Position numbers and translations under genes: made by a program
The notes under the pieces: generated by a model
What the model saw: the letters and a program-made list of their open reading frames with translations, nothing else
Database searches by the model: none
What the model was told of the DNA's origin: nothing
Assembly (NCBI GenBank): GCA_029204225.1
Contig: CM055102.1
Span: 24,145,390-24,209,389 of the forward strand
Length of the DNA: 64,000 bases
Direction: 5' to 3'
DNA from: Diphasiastrum complanatum
Lineage: Eukaryota; Streptophyta; Lycopodiopsida; Lycopodiales; Lycopodiaceae
Shown here: positions 46,991 through 62,890 of the stretch, in pieces
Layout of the letters: every line of letters starts with the position of its first letter
How positions within the stretch are numbered: the first letter of the stretch is position 1

Positions 46991-48230
46991 TGTTGAAAAA
47001 ATAAGTTGTATATTAGTCAAATAACTATTTGAAAATGATAGTTCAAATGACTATTTGATACTGATAGTTCGATAGTCGATAGTAGAAACAATAGTTAATG
47101 TAATAACAAAACTATTTCGATACTACCATAAACACAGTTTTACTATCATTCACAAATGTAGAAAATGAACGACAGATAAAGATTGCTTCATTACCAATTA
47201 TCAAAATTCACATCATAGCATGAATAACACAAGTCATGTGTCGAATTGTCGAATGTATTGCTAGATGATAAAAAATACATCTGTTTTCTACTTTGATTGC
47301 ACTATAATAATAGCACATCTAATTCTGCTCTTATAGAAGCTATAATCACAATAGCTTATTAATGATCAGTCTATGCTTATGGTAGAATAGATAGGAGAAA
47401 AATATGATGAACAACTAGATTGATTGCAATAACAATAAGATGAACTGATCTATTGATCGATTTACAGTTGTTGATGGCACAACCCTAATGGAATGTGTCA
47501 TTAAATATTAATTTGTGGGTAGATAGATCAATCTACTTTAAAGATTCAAATATTTGATTATGTCTTAATTTCAATCTACCAATTAACTAATTAGATTCGT
47601 ATGTGATGGAAATAATGGTTTACTTGGATACTACCAAAGGCTACAAGAATTTGGGGTGCATATTAGCAATCACAATGTGTCCATCAACAATTATGACTTG
47701 TGAATTAACACGTGTCACATTGTGTATGAAATGCTAGACAAGAAATTTTTGTTTTGAGGAATAATATATCAGAGTTGAGTACTATAATTGCAAGTCTTCA
47801 ATGCTCAAATCACAATATGTTAGAATCAATGGAGAAGTTGTGATCTGAAAGTTTAAAATTTCTTGTTGGTATAAAATCATAGAAATGATAAAAAGAAAAA
47901 GAGTTCCACAAAAAGATAATGGAAGTTTATCTATAAATAGTGATAATCAAATAGACAGAATTCACACATTTAAGTAAGTACGATCATGAGTACATTGACA
48001 AGATAGATATTTGTACTTAATTATCATAAATTACAATCGCCCGTTATATATGTTACATTTGTTGAATGGTTTTTAGAATCAATCCTTGAGAATTAACTTT
48101 TGGATTTAAATGTGTCATGTCTGACAGATCATGTTTGGTAGCAAAGCCGTACTTTAAATATTAGTCATGCATTGGAGAATCTCTAAATTCTATTGTTCCC
48201 AAAAAAAAAATTGCAAGAGCATTGATGAAT
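46991..48230. other. Presumed LTR and unrecognised AT-rich sequence
   Basis: Begins TGTTGAAAAAATAAG, the LTR end of the gag remnant to its left. It has repeated ATAGTTCAAATGACTATTTGA-like short inverted motifs (47,015-47,110). No coding sequence. Confidence 0.4.
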
Positions 48231-48929
48231 AATGCTCGATTTAAATAAGGAATTTGTTGATATGGTTTTGACTAAGGTTCAAACATCTTTTGATGAAAAT
48301 GTGGAGCACTGGGCATGTGATCATGTTGGAATTAGCAAAAATGCCTATGAAACATTTTTTTTAGAATTGTGCAAGACACATCTGCTCAAGTAAAGACTAA
48401 AAAGACTTGTCTTTCTTGTCTATATAGAGTAACAATAGCAGTATAACTAATGTATACAAAGTTGAAAGTGGTAAGCTCAAATACAATGATTACAATAGTT
48501 TTTTTTTATTTTTGGAAAATTTTTGGGTATATGGTCCAGAACTATAAAATGCATGCAATAAAGAGAATGGAAGGCTGACAATTATTATAAAACTACACGG
48601 ATCTAAAATAAACAGAAGTAAAAAATTAGCGTGTGAATTTGATGAACGGAATATTTGACGATTGTACAATCAGTGTTCAATAAAAAAACTCACTTATGGT
48701 GGATATAAGCATTTCAAGTACATGTTATTAGTATTTGCTTTGACGTTGTTTTGCAGAGAATTTAGATGATCAAATAGTCAAACATTTTTTTGCCTTTTAT
48801 AGGTTTTAACAAAAAATCATGAAATTCTTAGCTGGATTCTTTTAAGGACAAATTATGACAACATTATAAAGAACATTTGGAAGCTCAAAATTTTACAATG
48901 AAAAATCATGAAAATTTTCAAAGCAAATG

Positions 48930-49194
48930 ACCCCTTGTAGGTGATTTGAAAACATCGAAATATATGTATAATACTTCACATGGTAAAACTACAAAACATT
49001 TATGTCTTTATTGCATGAAAGATTATTATGATGTGAATGTGGGACAATCAAATAATAGTTCCACACAAGATTTAGAAGATTCAAATCTCAAAAGCATTCT
49101 ATCGATTCCTTTGAAAAATGTCCACATTTGCACATTGCATGTGGAGGTACGAATGATTGAAAATTTGTTACATCTTCATATTCTATTCGCTTGA
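48930..49194 (+). pseudogene. Transposase-like coding scrap of unfamiliar type
   Basis: A plus-strand frame with GDLKTSKYMYNTSHG, HLCLYCMKD and IPLKNVHICTLHVEVRMIE. The spacing of a GD(L)K block, a C-x2-C pair and a later 'LHxxxRxxE' helix resembles a group of uncharacterised repeat-encoded proteins known from animals and other eukaryotes (recollection of the pattern, not a search). Flanking frames (48,240-48,400, and 49,157-49,451 with LSCKSRNVPNKPS / QQHEILRRKKLNEAKR) may belong to the same decayed gene. Function unknown; a transposase-like RNase H fold is only a guess. Confidence 0.3.
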
Positions 49195-49939
49195 AATACT
49201 AAACCAGTGTCTTCTGATGTGCTTTCAAAGTCATGATTACGTAGGTAATGCCAAAATTGGAAAAAGTAAAATGTTGTCTTGTAAATCAAGAAATGTTCCT
49301 AATAAGCCATCCATTCGGGGTGCGAAAGCTAAAAGATTTATATCCAATCATAGAGGATAATCTTCTAGTATCCAATATGGTATTTGGGAAGAAATTGTTG
49401 CAACAACATGAGATTTTGAGGAGAAAGAAACTAAATGAAGCAAAAAGGTAGACGTTTCAAAAACCTTTGACCCGATGATATGTGTGTATGTTTTGCTCAT
49501 TGATAGATCAATCAAGCAAATCAAGATTTTGGAGTTCAAGAAGCTAGTCTCGAGGTCTCTCTCTTATAACTTGTGTTTGAATGATTCTATTGTTTTGAAC
49601 TCTTAGTATACATTAAAATATGTCCAAAGGCCATGCAGGGACTGTACTTCACATGTGTGAAGTCATCTTTGATGATTATTACCTTCTTTTGATTGCTCTT
49701 GCTAGTATAGATCAAGATTGTGGCTTTGTCTCAATGTTTTTGAGGTAGATGATCATATCTAACTATGCCACCAATCACTCGTGAGGATTGAAAGTATCCA
49801 TTTAACATTCTTATTTCTCTGATTTTAACATGCTATCAATTGTATAAACTTTATAAGCTTGTTCTTTTGAATAAAGATCACATTGATCTTTCTATTTATG
49901 TCAAAGTGACACAAATTCAGTTGCAAAGGAGTTCAAATT

Positions 49940-50305
49940 TTGAAAAGAACAAAGCTTAAAGGTCGAGAAGTAATTTCAAGTACAAGTCATAAGATTAAGA
50001 TGGGATCTTTAGGTGCATTCCTCTTACAAACTTGTGAGAGGCTAAATTCTACAAATTATTCTATATGGAAGGTAATAATGGAGTCGCTTTTGGTACTCCA
50101 AGACCTTTTTGACCCTGTCCTTGGTGAGAAGGAGGAACCTCTAGGTGGACAAAAGTTGATAAAATTCAAGAAAAGAGCTAGACTTGCATTACATTGCATA
50201 AAAATGAATGTAAGTCATGATCTTCTGAAGGAGCTTGCAAGTTGCACCTCATCCAAAGAAGCTTGGAATTCTTTAAAAGTTTTGTGGATATCGAGGCAAC
50301 CCTAA
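49940..50305 (+). pseudogene. Ty1-copia gag N-terminal fragment
   Basis: Reads FLLQTCERLNSTNYSIWKVIME ... FKKRARLALHCIKMNVS ... ELASCTSSKEAWNSLK, the UBN2-type gag domain. Here it runs directly into the LTR-like repeat that starts about 50,285, so the element is cut in mid-gag. Frame open for 121 codons. Confidence 0.8.
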
Positions 50306-50796
50306 CCCTAGTTAATAAGTGAGAGGGATTTGGCATCACGTGTGTGTAAGTCCAACCCGATGATCACATAGATAATTGATTTGTTACAAGTTAATAGAAC
50401 TTGGACTTTAGGCCTTTTTGTGGCTTTTAATGTCGCAGGGCCTAAAAGTCAAGTTAGTGAATAAAATAGGGGTTTCCACCAAAATTCAAATTCAAACTCC
50501 CTCCAATTTCTGAATGAGTTCCCTCACTTTTTCAAATTTAAATAGTTATGGAGGTAGAAATTGGCCAATAGGATTTGAGGTCAATCCACTATATATAATG
50601 GTAATTTTGAATCATTGTACATGTTCTCTTCATTTCAATATGAGCAGGTTGCCCCTCTTATGAAATGGATATGGAATGGCCTTGCTCTCCATCTTCCCTC
50701 CTCTAACTCTCATGTTTTCTTTGAATTTGCTATTTGTTGGATTTGATGTTTATTGGGATTGAATGTTCTTATGCTTTTTGTGAGAGAGAAAGGGGG

Positions 50797-50876
<80 letters not shown>

Positions 50877-50880
50877 CAAG
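50285..50880 (+). mobile_element. LTR of the CT-tract family (copy B)
   Basis: GTTTTGTGGATATCGAGGCAACCCTAACCCTAG, then GTGTGTAAGTCCAACCC and GACTTTAGGCC landmarks, ending in an AG tract. Homologous throughout to the minus strand of 33,000-33,652. It interrupts copia gag. Confidence 0.6.
50799..50874. repeat. (GA)n microsatellite
   Basis: About 38 GA units preceded by a run of eight Gs; right end of LTR copy B. Confidence 0.98.
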
Positions 50881-51034
50881 ACCGCACTTAGTTCCTCTTG
50901 AAAAAGCAAGACTAAAGCTCTTTAAAGCCTTTATTCATAATCCAACAAGGTAAAGTACAGCTGAAAAGTAAAATACAGTACTAGAAAGCACCATAAAGCA
51001 TAACCACATTCAAGACGTCCAGCTGATACAAGAT

Positions 51035-52383
<1,349 letters not shown>

Positions 52384-52418
52384 CCACCAACCGACCCGCA
52401 GTTTGTGAATCCCTTCGG

Positions 52419-52455
52419 GGGCAGTTAGCTTCCCGTAAGGGATAGCTAACTGCCC
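52419..52455. other. Perfect 12-bp stem hairpin at the RT 3' end
   Basis: GGGCAGTTAGCT (52,419-52,430) pairs perfectly with AGCTAACTGCCC (52,444-52,455) across a 13-base loop that itself contains CCC/GGG. It lies just downstream of the RT coding end, next to the AG/CT tract, where a retroelement 3' RNA structure would be expected. Confidence 0.7.
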
Positions 52456-52479
52456 AATGTCATGTGGTAAAGTGTATGA

Positions 52480-55288
52480 CAAACCAGGAAATGATTCAGA
52501 AGTAAGCAAATTATTGATGATATGACAGAGCTTACCTATCATAAATCCATTTTTTTGAAAAGCATCAACAAGAATTCCAACCTCGTTAAAAAACATCTCT
52601 TGCTTGTTACAACAGTACATTGCGGCAATGACCTGTGAAATAATAACCTTATATAATATAGATTGGTCTATTCAAAGCTAGATGTATATACTGTAAGTAT
52701 GGAAAGGGTAGTTCTCTTCTTTTGTCGTATTTTGAAAGGCAAGTAAGACCGGATTCACAGTCGAAGGTAATAGATATATTTAGAAAGTTGATCTTGTTTC
52801 TTTTAGTCCTTTTCTTTCTATTTCTAAAAAGTCTAGGCAAAAGATCCAAAAAGGATTTTCAGGGTTCCTTTCTTGTGTTTTTGTCCATAAAAAGTTCAAT
52901 ATTAGGGTTATTGATGAAGCAAATGTCATCTATATACCTGAAAGAATGTCGAAAGTCATTCATGAAAGAGGTCAGGCCCAATTTAGCAAGTCTCTTAATA
53001 AATTGTGCCTCAAAGAAGGATAAATACCAATTGCACCATGTGGGTGAACAGGAAAAACCCATAGGAATACCTTGTACCTGGCTCCAGGTTTTGTTCCCAA
53101 GTCTGACAATACAATTATCAATCAAGAAATCGTTCCATTGATAGAGTAAGTTTATATCAAGAAAGTGCCAATCTTGTGATCGTTTTTTATTCCATGACCA
53201 ATTGAAAATTTCGCGTAAGTGATTTCATTCAAAGTACATAAGCTCATGTCTGGAATAATTAAAGACGTATTTTATTGCCCTTCTCATAACAATTTTTAAA
53301 CCTTCTGGGCCATCTAAGGGTATGTTCTCGTAACATTTTGAGATATTTGCAACCCACATATTAGTAATTAGAGATGGTAGGTTTAGATAGACATCCATAG
53401 ATGACTCACATTGCCAATGTAAATCGTATCAACTCTAAGGATACTCTTGTATGAATTCGCCTTAAGGCCTACACCTTCCATGAGGAATGGTGACAGCATC
53501 CCAAGAGAACCTGTGAGAAATTTGGCAAGTTTGGTAAAGCAGCAATCGTGAGCATTGGTAATCTATCTGAAAGAGTCCTTGTGGGCTTTAAAGGTGCAGA
53601 GAAGGTAAGGTAGAGAATTATTGCCCAAGAAAATTTCTGGTAAAGAGTAAGTAGAAACGTTTGCTATATATGACAAGCAATCCTCCACATAATTAAATTG
53701 ACTGTTAGGAAAAGGAGTAAAGTCAAGACTGTTGAGTCATTTAATAGCCAAATTTTGTGTGAAGAATTTACACATGAAGCAGGGATTATATTGTGCTTTA
53801 TCAATACCATTAACATAAAGGGATATTGTAAGCCAAAGTAGTTCATCTTTTGCAATCTTATATTTAGAAAAAAGACCCAGTATTTCCATGAAGCCATTTA
53901 CCCTTTCTAATATGACTTAAAGCGATTCTCTTACAAAAAGTAACATGCTCCTTTTTTGTATTACTATCTAAAGAAACATAAAAAGGAAGGAGTTCCATAA
54001 GTTTAAACCATCGGACGTCATAAAGCTCCAAAGCAACTTCATTCACATTAGTTTGTCTTAGAGTTATATGATGTAGGCCTTTTTCTAAAGATTTTTGTAA
54101 AAGAGGACTTAATAATCTTATAGTCTGTGCAAACGACATGGCCAAAATTTCCAGAGATAAAGTTCTTGAAACGGTGAAAAGCATAACATTGACAAGGATG
54201 AAGGTATATCAAATTGGCAAAACACATCATAAGGAAAATACCATTCACTTTTGACACTTGGTAGATAAGTCCAACCAAAAGTAATATCATAAAAGAGTTC
54301 GTCAACAATACCAAAAATTCTGCGTAAAACATGAGCGTAAAAATGCTTTACATGGATAAACTCAAATACTCTATTTCGGTAACATAAATGCAAAAAAAGT
54401 CTCCCTGAGTCGCTACTAGTGGAAAATTGGAGACGTCCAGTTGCTGAAACATTGATTTGTCTTTTAACTGTTCCTTCTTCGTCTTGCACATCGATTAGGA
54501 TCTATGAAAATTTAGCTTTTTGATTGGTAAGTCATCTTTGTTGCCACTGATCTGTCCTTCCTTTGCTTTGAAATCTGAAACACGCTTCTTCTTTCCCGTT
54601 CCTGAACCGTAAATGACTGAGTTTAGATTGTTCAAATTAAAAGAGCTCCTCCTTTTGTTTGAGTTTTGGAAGTACTTGTCTTGGAGGGTAGAAAAACTGG
54701 GACATTTTAAGAGGCATTCTATCTCTCGGATGTTCTTGGCATCTCCCAAAGGTGCAAGTAATTTGACGGAAGAGTCTTTAGCAAGTTTAATAGAGGCATC
54801 AGTCATGTATTGGTGGATAAAGATAAAAGTAATATGAGATTTCACAACTTCCCTAGCAGGTTTATTTAGCCACATGAAAAAGGCGTTTATCTGATTTTGG
54901 AGGGAAGCACCAGGAAAAAACTTGGCAAGGTTATTCATAATGAACCAGATAGCGTGATCAAAATGATGGAAGAACTATTTTTACACTTTTCACCACATCT
55001 ACATTTGAAAAAGGGTCTTTTCCAATTCCCGATTATGGCTTGGTGTAGGTTCATTATATCGAAGCCCGTCTCAAAGTGTCCTCTGGTCCTGGCCCAAACT
55101 TGCTCAGAGGGGCAACGAGAGGGTTCAAATTTGTTCATGCGAATAATGGTATCAAAAGAAACAGGGGTCTCGAGTGAAGGATTTTGTGCAAAGCGGCCAA
55201 TTCGCAGACTTGTGTTTCTTTTTTTTGAGGACCTTCCTTTTGCCTTTGAACTTGATTTTCCATCTTTATTCCTTCCTTGATCCTTCAC
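52480..55288 (-). pseudogene. Decayed Penelope-like reverse transcriptase
   Basis: Minus-strand frames in order: basic N-terminal region (55,288-54,495; a CRCGEKC pair); linker with KSLEKGLHH (about 54,080); RT fingers SLPYLLCTFKAHKDSFR (about 53,620-53,570) and TKLAKFLTGS; motif A ANISKCYENIPLDG (about 53,350-53,309); FLIDNCIVRLGNKTW...GIPMGFSCSP (GIPMG 53,071-53,057) and FEAQFI; motif C FRYIDDI (YIDD 52,936-52,925); thumb YDKRRELPF (YDKR 52,729) and YKVIISQVIAAMY. The GIPMG...FRYIDD...YDKR...ISQ pattern is typical of Penelope-like elements common in invertebrates. Frameshifts, stops, and Asn instead of the motif-A Asp (53,347-53,345) make it inactive. No GIY-YIG endonuclease was recognised. 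Confidence 0.8.
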
Positions 55289-55430
55289 CTCCTAGTCCAT
55301 TAAGAATGACTTGGACTAATTCTTTATCATGGATCGTATCACCTATTGGAGCAAGTCTTTGTTAAGTGATTTGATCCTAAACACATAATCTTGTGCACTT
55401 TCATCACCTCTTCTCATGCTTTACATGATT
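55288..55430 (-). pseudogene. Ty1-copia gag scrap
   Basis: The minus strand reads MRRGDESAQDYVFRIKSLN and, after a stop, SFLMD-like codons, as in the central copia gag ('YL.RIK.L...L...G'). It sits directly against the start of the Penelope-like RT. Confidence 0.5.
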
Positions 55431-55469
55431 TCTTAGCATAAGAACTCCTGAAGTGTTATTGGAATCATA

Positions 55470-57935
<2,466 letters not shown>

Positions 57936-57939
57936 GATT

Positions 57940-58790
57940 AGCAAGATCTAGTTCAGAAAAAATGGCTTAACCACAATCTAGCATGCTACATGAGCTAGAG
58001 AGAGAAACATAGAGAGATAACAAGTTAAATAATTTAGATCCAAAATGGCATGAGATAGCTACAAAAATTTGGTTCTTCATCATTGATTGTGAGGAGAGCT
58101 ACACATAATTATGGAGTTTGAGGTAGCTCGAGGTAGAACTACATCCATTCATTACAAAATGACATCTAGAGTCTATGTGACATTTGTCACTTGCCATGCA
58201 TGAAATTCTACCAACTTTTTGCTAGTTCTAACTAACAAAGTACAAATCATCATGCATGTGTCCATTACACTTTGTGCATGCTTTGCATGTCACTATGGAT
58301 CACTTACAATTAATGCATGTGAATTGCCACGAGTTTCTACAAGCATGACTTTGCTAATTCTATGTCTACAAACTATATGCAAGTTGTATTCTTCAATCTA
58401 GATATTACATAACCATGTAGCTTGAGTTCTATGTAGGCCAAACTTGGCATTTTGCATTTATGAGCTACATACTTGCATGGTACAACATTTGTAGCAAGCC
58501 AAGAAATCAATATGGATTGTTTTTTCAATTCTAACAAAAGGGAATAAATATAAGTTTGAAGAAGCATTTGTGGATCATCAACCAATCCAAATCATCGATT
58601 GGTTGGAGTCAAGTCAAGAGGAGGAGCAGTTGGAAGATCTTGTATTATTCTATCTTTGCATTTACAAGATCGCTTAAAGTACATTGATTAAATAGGACCC
58701 TTGGCTTATAGTAATCCTTCTGCTTGCATGATCTATATAAATTTCCATACCGAGTAGGTAATGGACTGGGCCTAAATCAGTCAATCACAC
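57940..58790. other. No gene recognised
   Basis: AT-rich, non-coding. Lies between the inverted repeat and the permuted copia. Confidence 0.4.
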
Positions 58791-58799
58791 AACAACTGA

Positions 58800-61700
58800 C
58801 CTAAATTTCTGATAATTACAGAATCATTAACATATAATGCTATTATAGCATAGCTTGACTCCTTTCGTTTGAGATATACATTAGAGTCTCTACAGAGCAA
58901 GAAGTGAAATTATGTTGCAACAAGAAATGATTGCTTCTTTCATACCAGGCCCGGGGAGCTTGCTTGAGGCCATATAGTGCCTTGTGCAATTTACATACCA
59001 AATGCTCTTGGCCTTGAAGGATGTAACCTTCTAGTTGATAAATGAATATGTCGTCTTGTATATATCCATGAAGAAACGCTATCTGGACGTCCATCTAGTG
59101 AATGTCCAGATCCTCGGCAACAACTATAGCCATCAAGGTGCGAATAGATTGATGTTTTACCACTAGACTAAAGGTGTCAGTGTAAACTTGCTCAAATCCT
59201 TTAACCACTAATCGGGCTTTCCATTTGGATATTGATCCATCTGGCTTAAGCTCTAGCCTGAAGATTCATTTAGAGTCAATAGGCTTTATACCTACAGGAG
59301 GATTGACAAGACTCCAGGTCTTATTCTTCATCAAGGAATGGTACTCAACATCCATGATAGCTTTCCATTCGTCTGCATTGGGCATTGACAGTGCTTCTGC
59401 ACCAGTGGCAGGTTCATCATGACTGACGAACGTCTAAGGGACAAACTAATCAGATTGTTGTCATTGTCTTGCAGACCTCCAAACTATAGGTGCTTGAGTG
59501 GATGTTTCTTTTGGGTAGATGATAGGAACGGCTTCAGCTTGTAGTTGAACAATCGTGGGTCTAAGCCCATTGATGGTGAGTAGATCCATTGGGACAAACT
59601 CTTGCATTTGAACATTCGTAGGTCAATGCATGTCGATGGAGAATGGAGCTGCTATGACAGACTCCTGCATTGGCTGCTTCTGCTTAAAATCATGGAACTT
59701 GTCTTCAAGGAGACAATGTCATGGCTGACTGAGATCTGACATGTCTCAACATCATAAATGTGATAAGCCTTGTGTGATGTTGAATAGCCGATAAAGATGT
59801 ACTTACAGCTTACTAGGTCTAGTTTCTTTTTCAGATAAGATGGTATTTGAGCATAGTAGAGACATCCAAATACACATAAGTGTTTCAGACTTGGTTTGTA
59901 GCCATAGTGAGCTTCAAAGAGTGTCTTGGAGTCGACTGGCTTTGTGCTGGAATAATTTTGCAGATAGCAGGCAGTAGAAATTGCTTCAGCCCAAAAATTC
60001 TGGGGTAATTGAGTGTTGATAGTCATGGATCACACAGTTTCCAATAATGTTCGGTTCTTTCGCTTAGCTACGCCATTTTGCCGTGGAGTGTAACTGGCTG
60101 TGAACTGATGGTGCACATCACATGATGATAAGTAGTCCGCCATTTCATTTGATAGATACTCTTCCCCAAAATCAGACCGCAGGGCTTTGATTCTCTGACC
60201 AATCTGATTCTCAGCATATTGCTTGAATTCTTTGAAGCAATTGAATGCTTCTGACTTGTTCTTTATAAACATGATGCTGGTGAACCGAGATTAGTTATCA
60301 ATGAATGTGATAAAATATAGAGCTTGACCCAAGGAGGATACGCTCATAGGACCACATAAGTCACTGTGAATCAGTGATAGAGTGGACTTCGCTCTCCTGG
60401 CTTGTCCTCTTGGAAATTTTGTTCTAGGTTGTTTCCCTAGTAAACGATTTTCACAGACAGTCTGATTAGCTGTAGACACAAGATTGATATTCATATCACT
60501 GACTAATTTCTTATGATGCATGTACAATATTGAACCCATATTGACCTAGTCTTTGATGCCAAACATGAGCATCAGAGTTACTCATAGTAAGTGCATAATC
60601 GTGACTCAGAATATACAAATTTTCTTCTTTGTGTGCAGAGAGGATTTCATTAGAGTTTCCATAAAAAATAATACATCGATTAGTAGTAGACAAAGCTCTA
60701 TAGCCTTGACCAGTGATCTTGCTAATAGATAATAAATTCTTTGTTAATTTGGGTACGTAAAGTACACCATTTAGCTATCTAGCGATGCCTTCAAGAAACT
60801 GTAGTCGAATGGAGCCTTGGCCTTCAACCTTGTGTGAACCTGAGTCGCCGAAGAAAATGTACTTTGAATCTATTGTTGTGAGAGTAGAAAATAGGTTTTT
60901 ACATGGCGTCATGTGCTATGAAGCACCTGAATCAAGATACCATTGATAGACATCTCTACTTGGTTGATCTTGTACCATCAGCGCCTTGTCCTCTTCTTGT
61001 GGATTTCTGATAGTGTCAAAGCCTCTCTCTTGGTACCGCTGCATCTTCTTCCTCATTTCATTGTGCTTGAGAATGCGACAATCCTTTATGTCATGATTGG
61101 ATCTTTTGCAATACCTGCAAAAGAGTTTGGTCGTTGGTGATTGTTGACTGTGTTGTTGTTGTTGTTGTTGCATTGAGACTGGCTGCTCCACCTTCGTCTT
61201 CTTGTCCTTGAAGTTTTTCTTCTTCTTGGACTGCTGCTTATTAGAGTACAATGTCATTGACTTGTTACTCGCTGTGGATAAGCTTTTTCTCCTGATTTCT
61301 TCCTGCAATAGGCTTGTTGTCAGCTTCTGGAGAGACAGCGTAGGAGTATTGCTTAGAAGCAATACTAGGTTGTCGTAGGAGGATGGAAGACTGGCGAGAA
61401 GAGACATTGTTGAGTCTTCTTCTGAAAAAGGGGAACCTATGGCAGTAACTTGATTCAGCAGCTGTTTGAATTCATTTAGGTGATCGATGACTGAGGTGCC
61501 TTTGCTCATTTTGAGTGTGAGGACCTTCTTCCTTAGAAAGAGACGAGTCGATACATCTGAAGTCTCATAGATACGTGCTAGGATATCCCACGCTTCTTTG
61601 GAGGTGGTGCTGTTTGATACATGAGCAATCTGAGTTTCTTTTAGATTCAAAGATAACTCCAACATGTTGAGTAAGAATGTAAATCCAAAAGTAGATTTAC

Positions 61701-62260
61701 AAGTGTCTACGTCTCCTTGCCCAACTTGCATCTGTGTAATTACTGAGTAAATTGAGTTTGTCATTGTTGACTGCTCCTTAACAAATGCAAAAGTCCATAG
61801 TAGCTCAAAGAAATCTCATGACTATGATAAGAGCCTTCCAATGTATTATACCAGGGCTAGTCATATACTGATTTAAAAGGCTGACTACAAAAGCTATGTT
61901 TGGCTTGATACAGATCATTGTGTCCATAAGAGATCCTATTATCGAATGATAAGGATACTCATGCATCTGCTCCTTCTCTTCGATTGTTCAAGGACATTGG
62001 TCCTTCGACAATTTGAGGCCTGATTCCATTGGTGAGAGAGCTAACTTGCAATTAACCAAATTATATCTGCCTAAAATATTGTAGATGTACCTATGCTGAG
62101 TAATGTAGATCAACTTTCGATTTCTGTCTCTGTGGATTTGAATACCAAGGTAGAAATGAGCTTCACCCAGATCGGTCATGTCGAATTCAGAAGATAGCAT
62201 TGTCTTGTCTTCTTTTATCAGATCGATATTGTTGTCAAAGAGCAATGTGTTGTCCACGTA
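58800..62260 (-). pseudogene. Degenerate Ty1-copia with permuted segment order
   Basis: Reading the minus strand: RT from YYVDNTLLF (62,257) through FDMTDLGEAHFYLGIQ to the RT end and the first residues of RNase H (GDVDTCKSTFGF, about 61,707). These are fused in frame, at about 61,668, to gag (MLELSLNL...SNSTTSKEAWDIL), then zinc knuckle CRYCKRSNHDIKDC (about 61,119-61,078) and protease DSGAS (about 60,933-60,919). Then come GAG-pre-integrase and integrase (60,693-60,030; CENRLLGKQ, IHSDLCG, LRSDFGEEY, NGVAKRKNR), the integrase tail (60,026-59,652) and RT front (59,094-58,843; MDVQIAFLHG, YGLKQAPRAWY), breaking just after YVND (about 58,825). Many stops and frameshifts. Confidence 0.85.
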
Positions 62261-62289
62261 ATAAACAAGTGGGTCCCATCACTTAAAAT

Positions 62290-62889
<600 letters not shown>

Positions 62890-62890
<1 letters not shown>

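Noticed and set aside
52480-55288. LINE, retron or group II intron reverse transcriptase
   Set aside because: The GIPMG...FRYIDD...YDKR...ISQ order and lack of LINE endonuclease, maturase or retron features point to Penelope-like RT.
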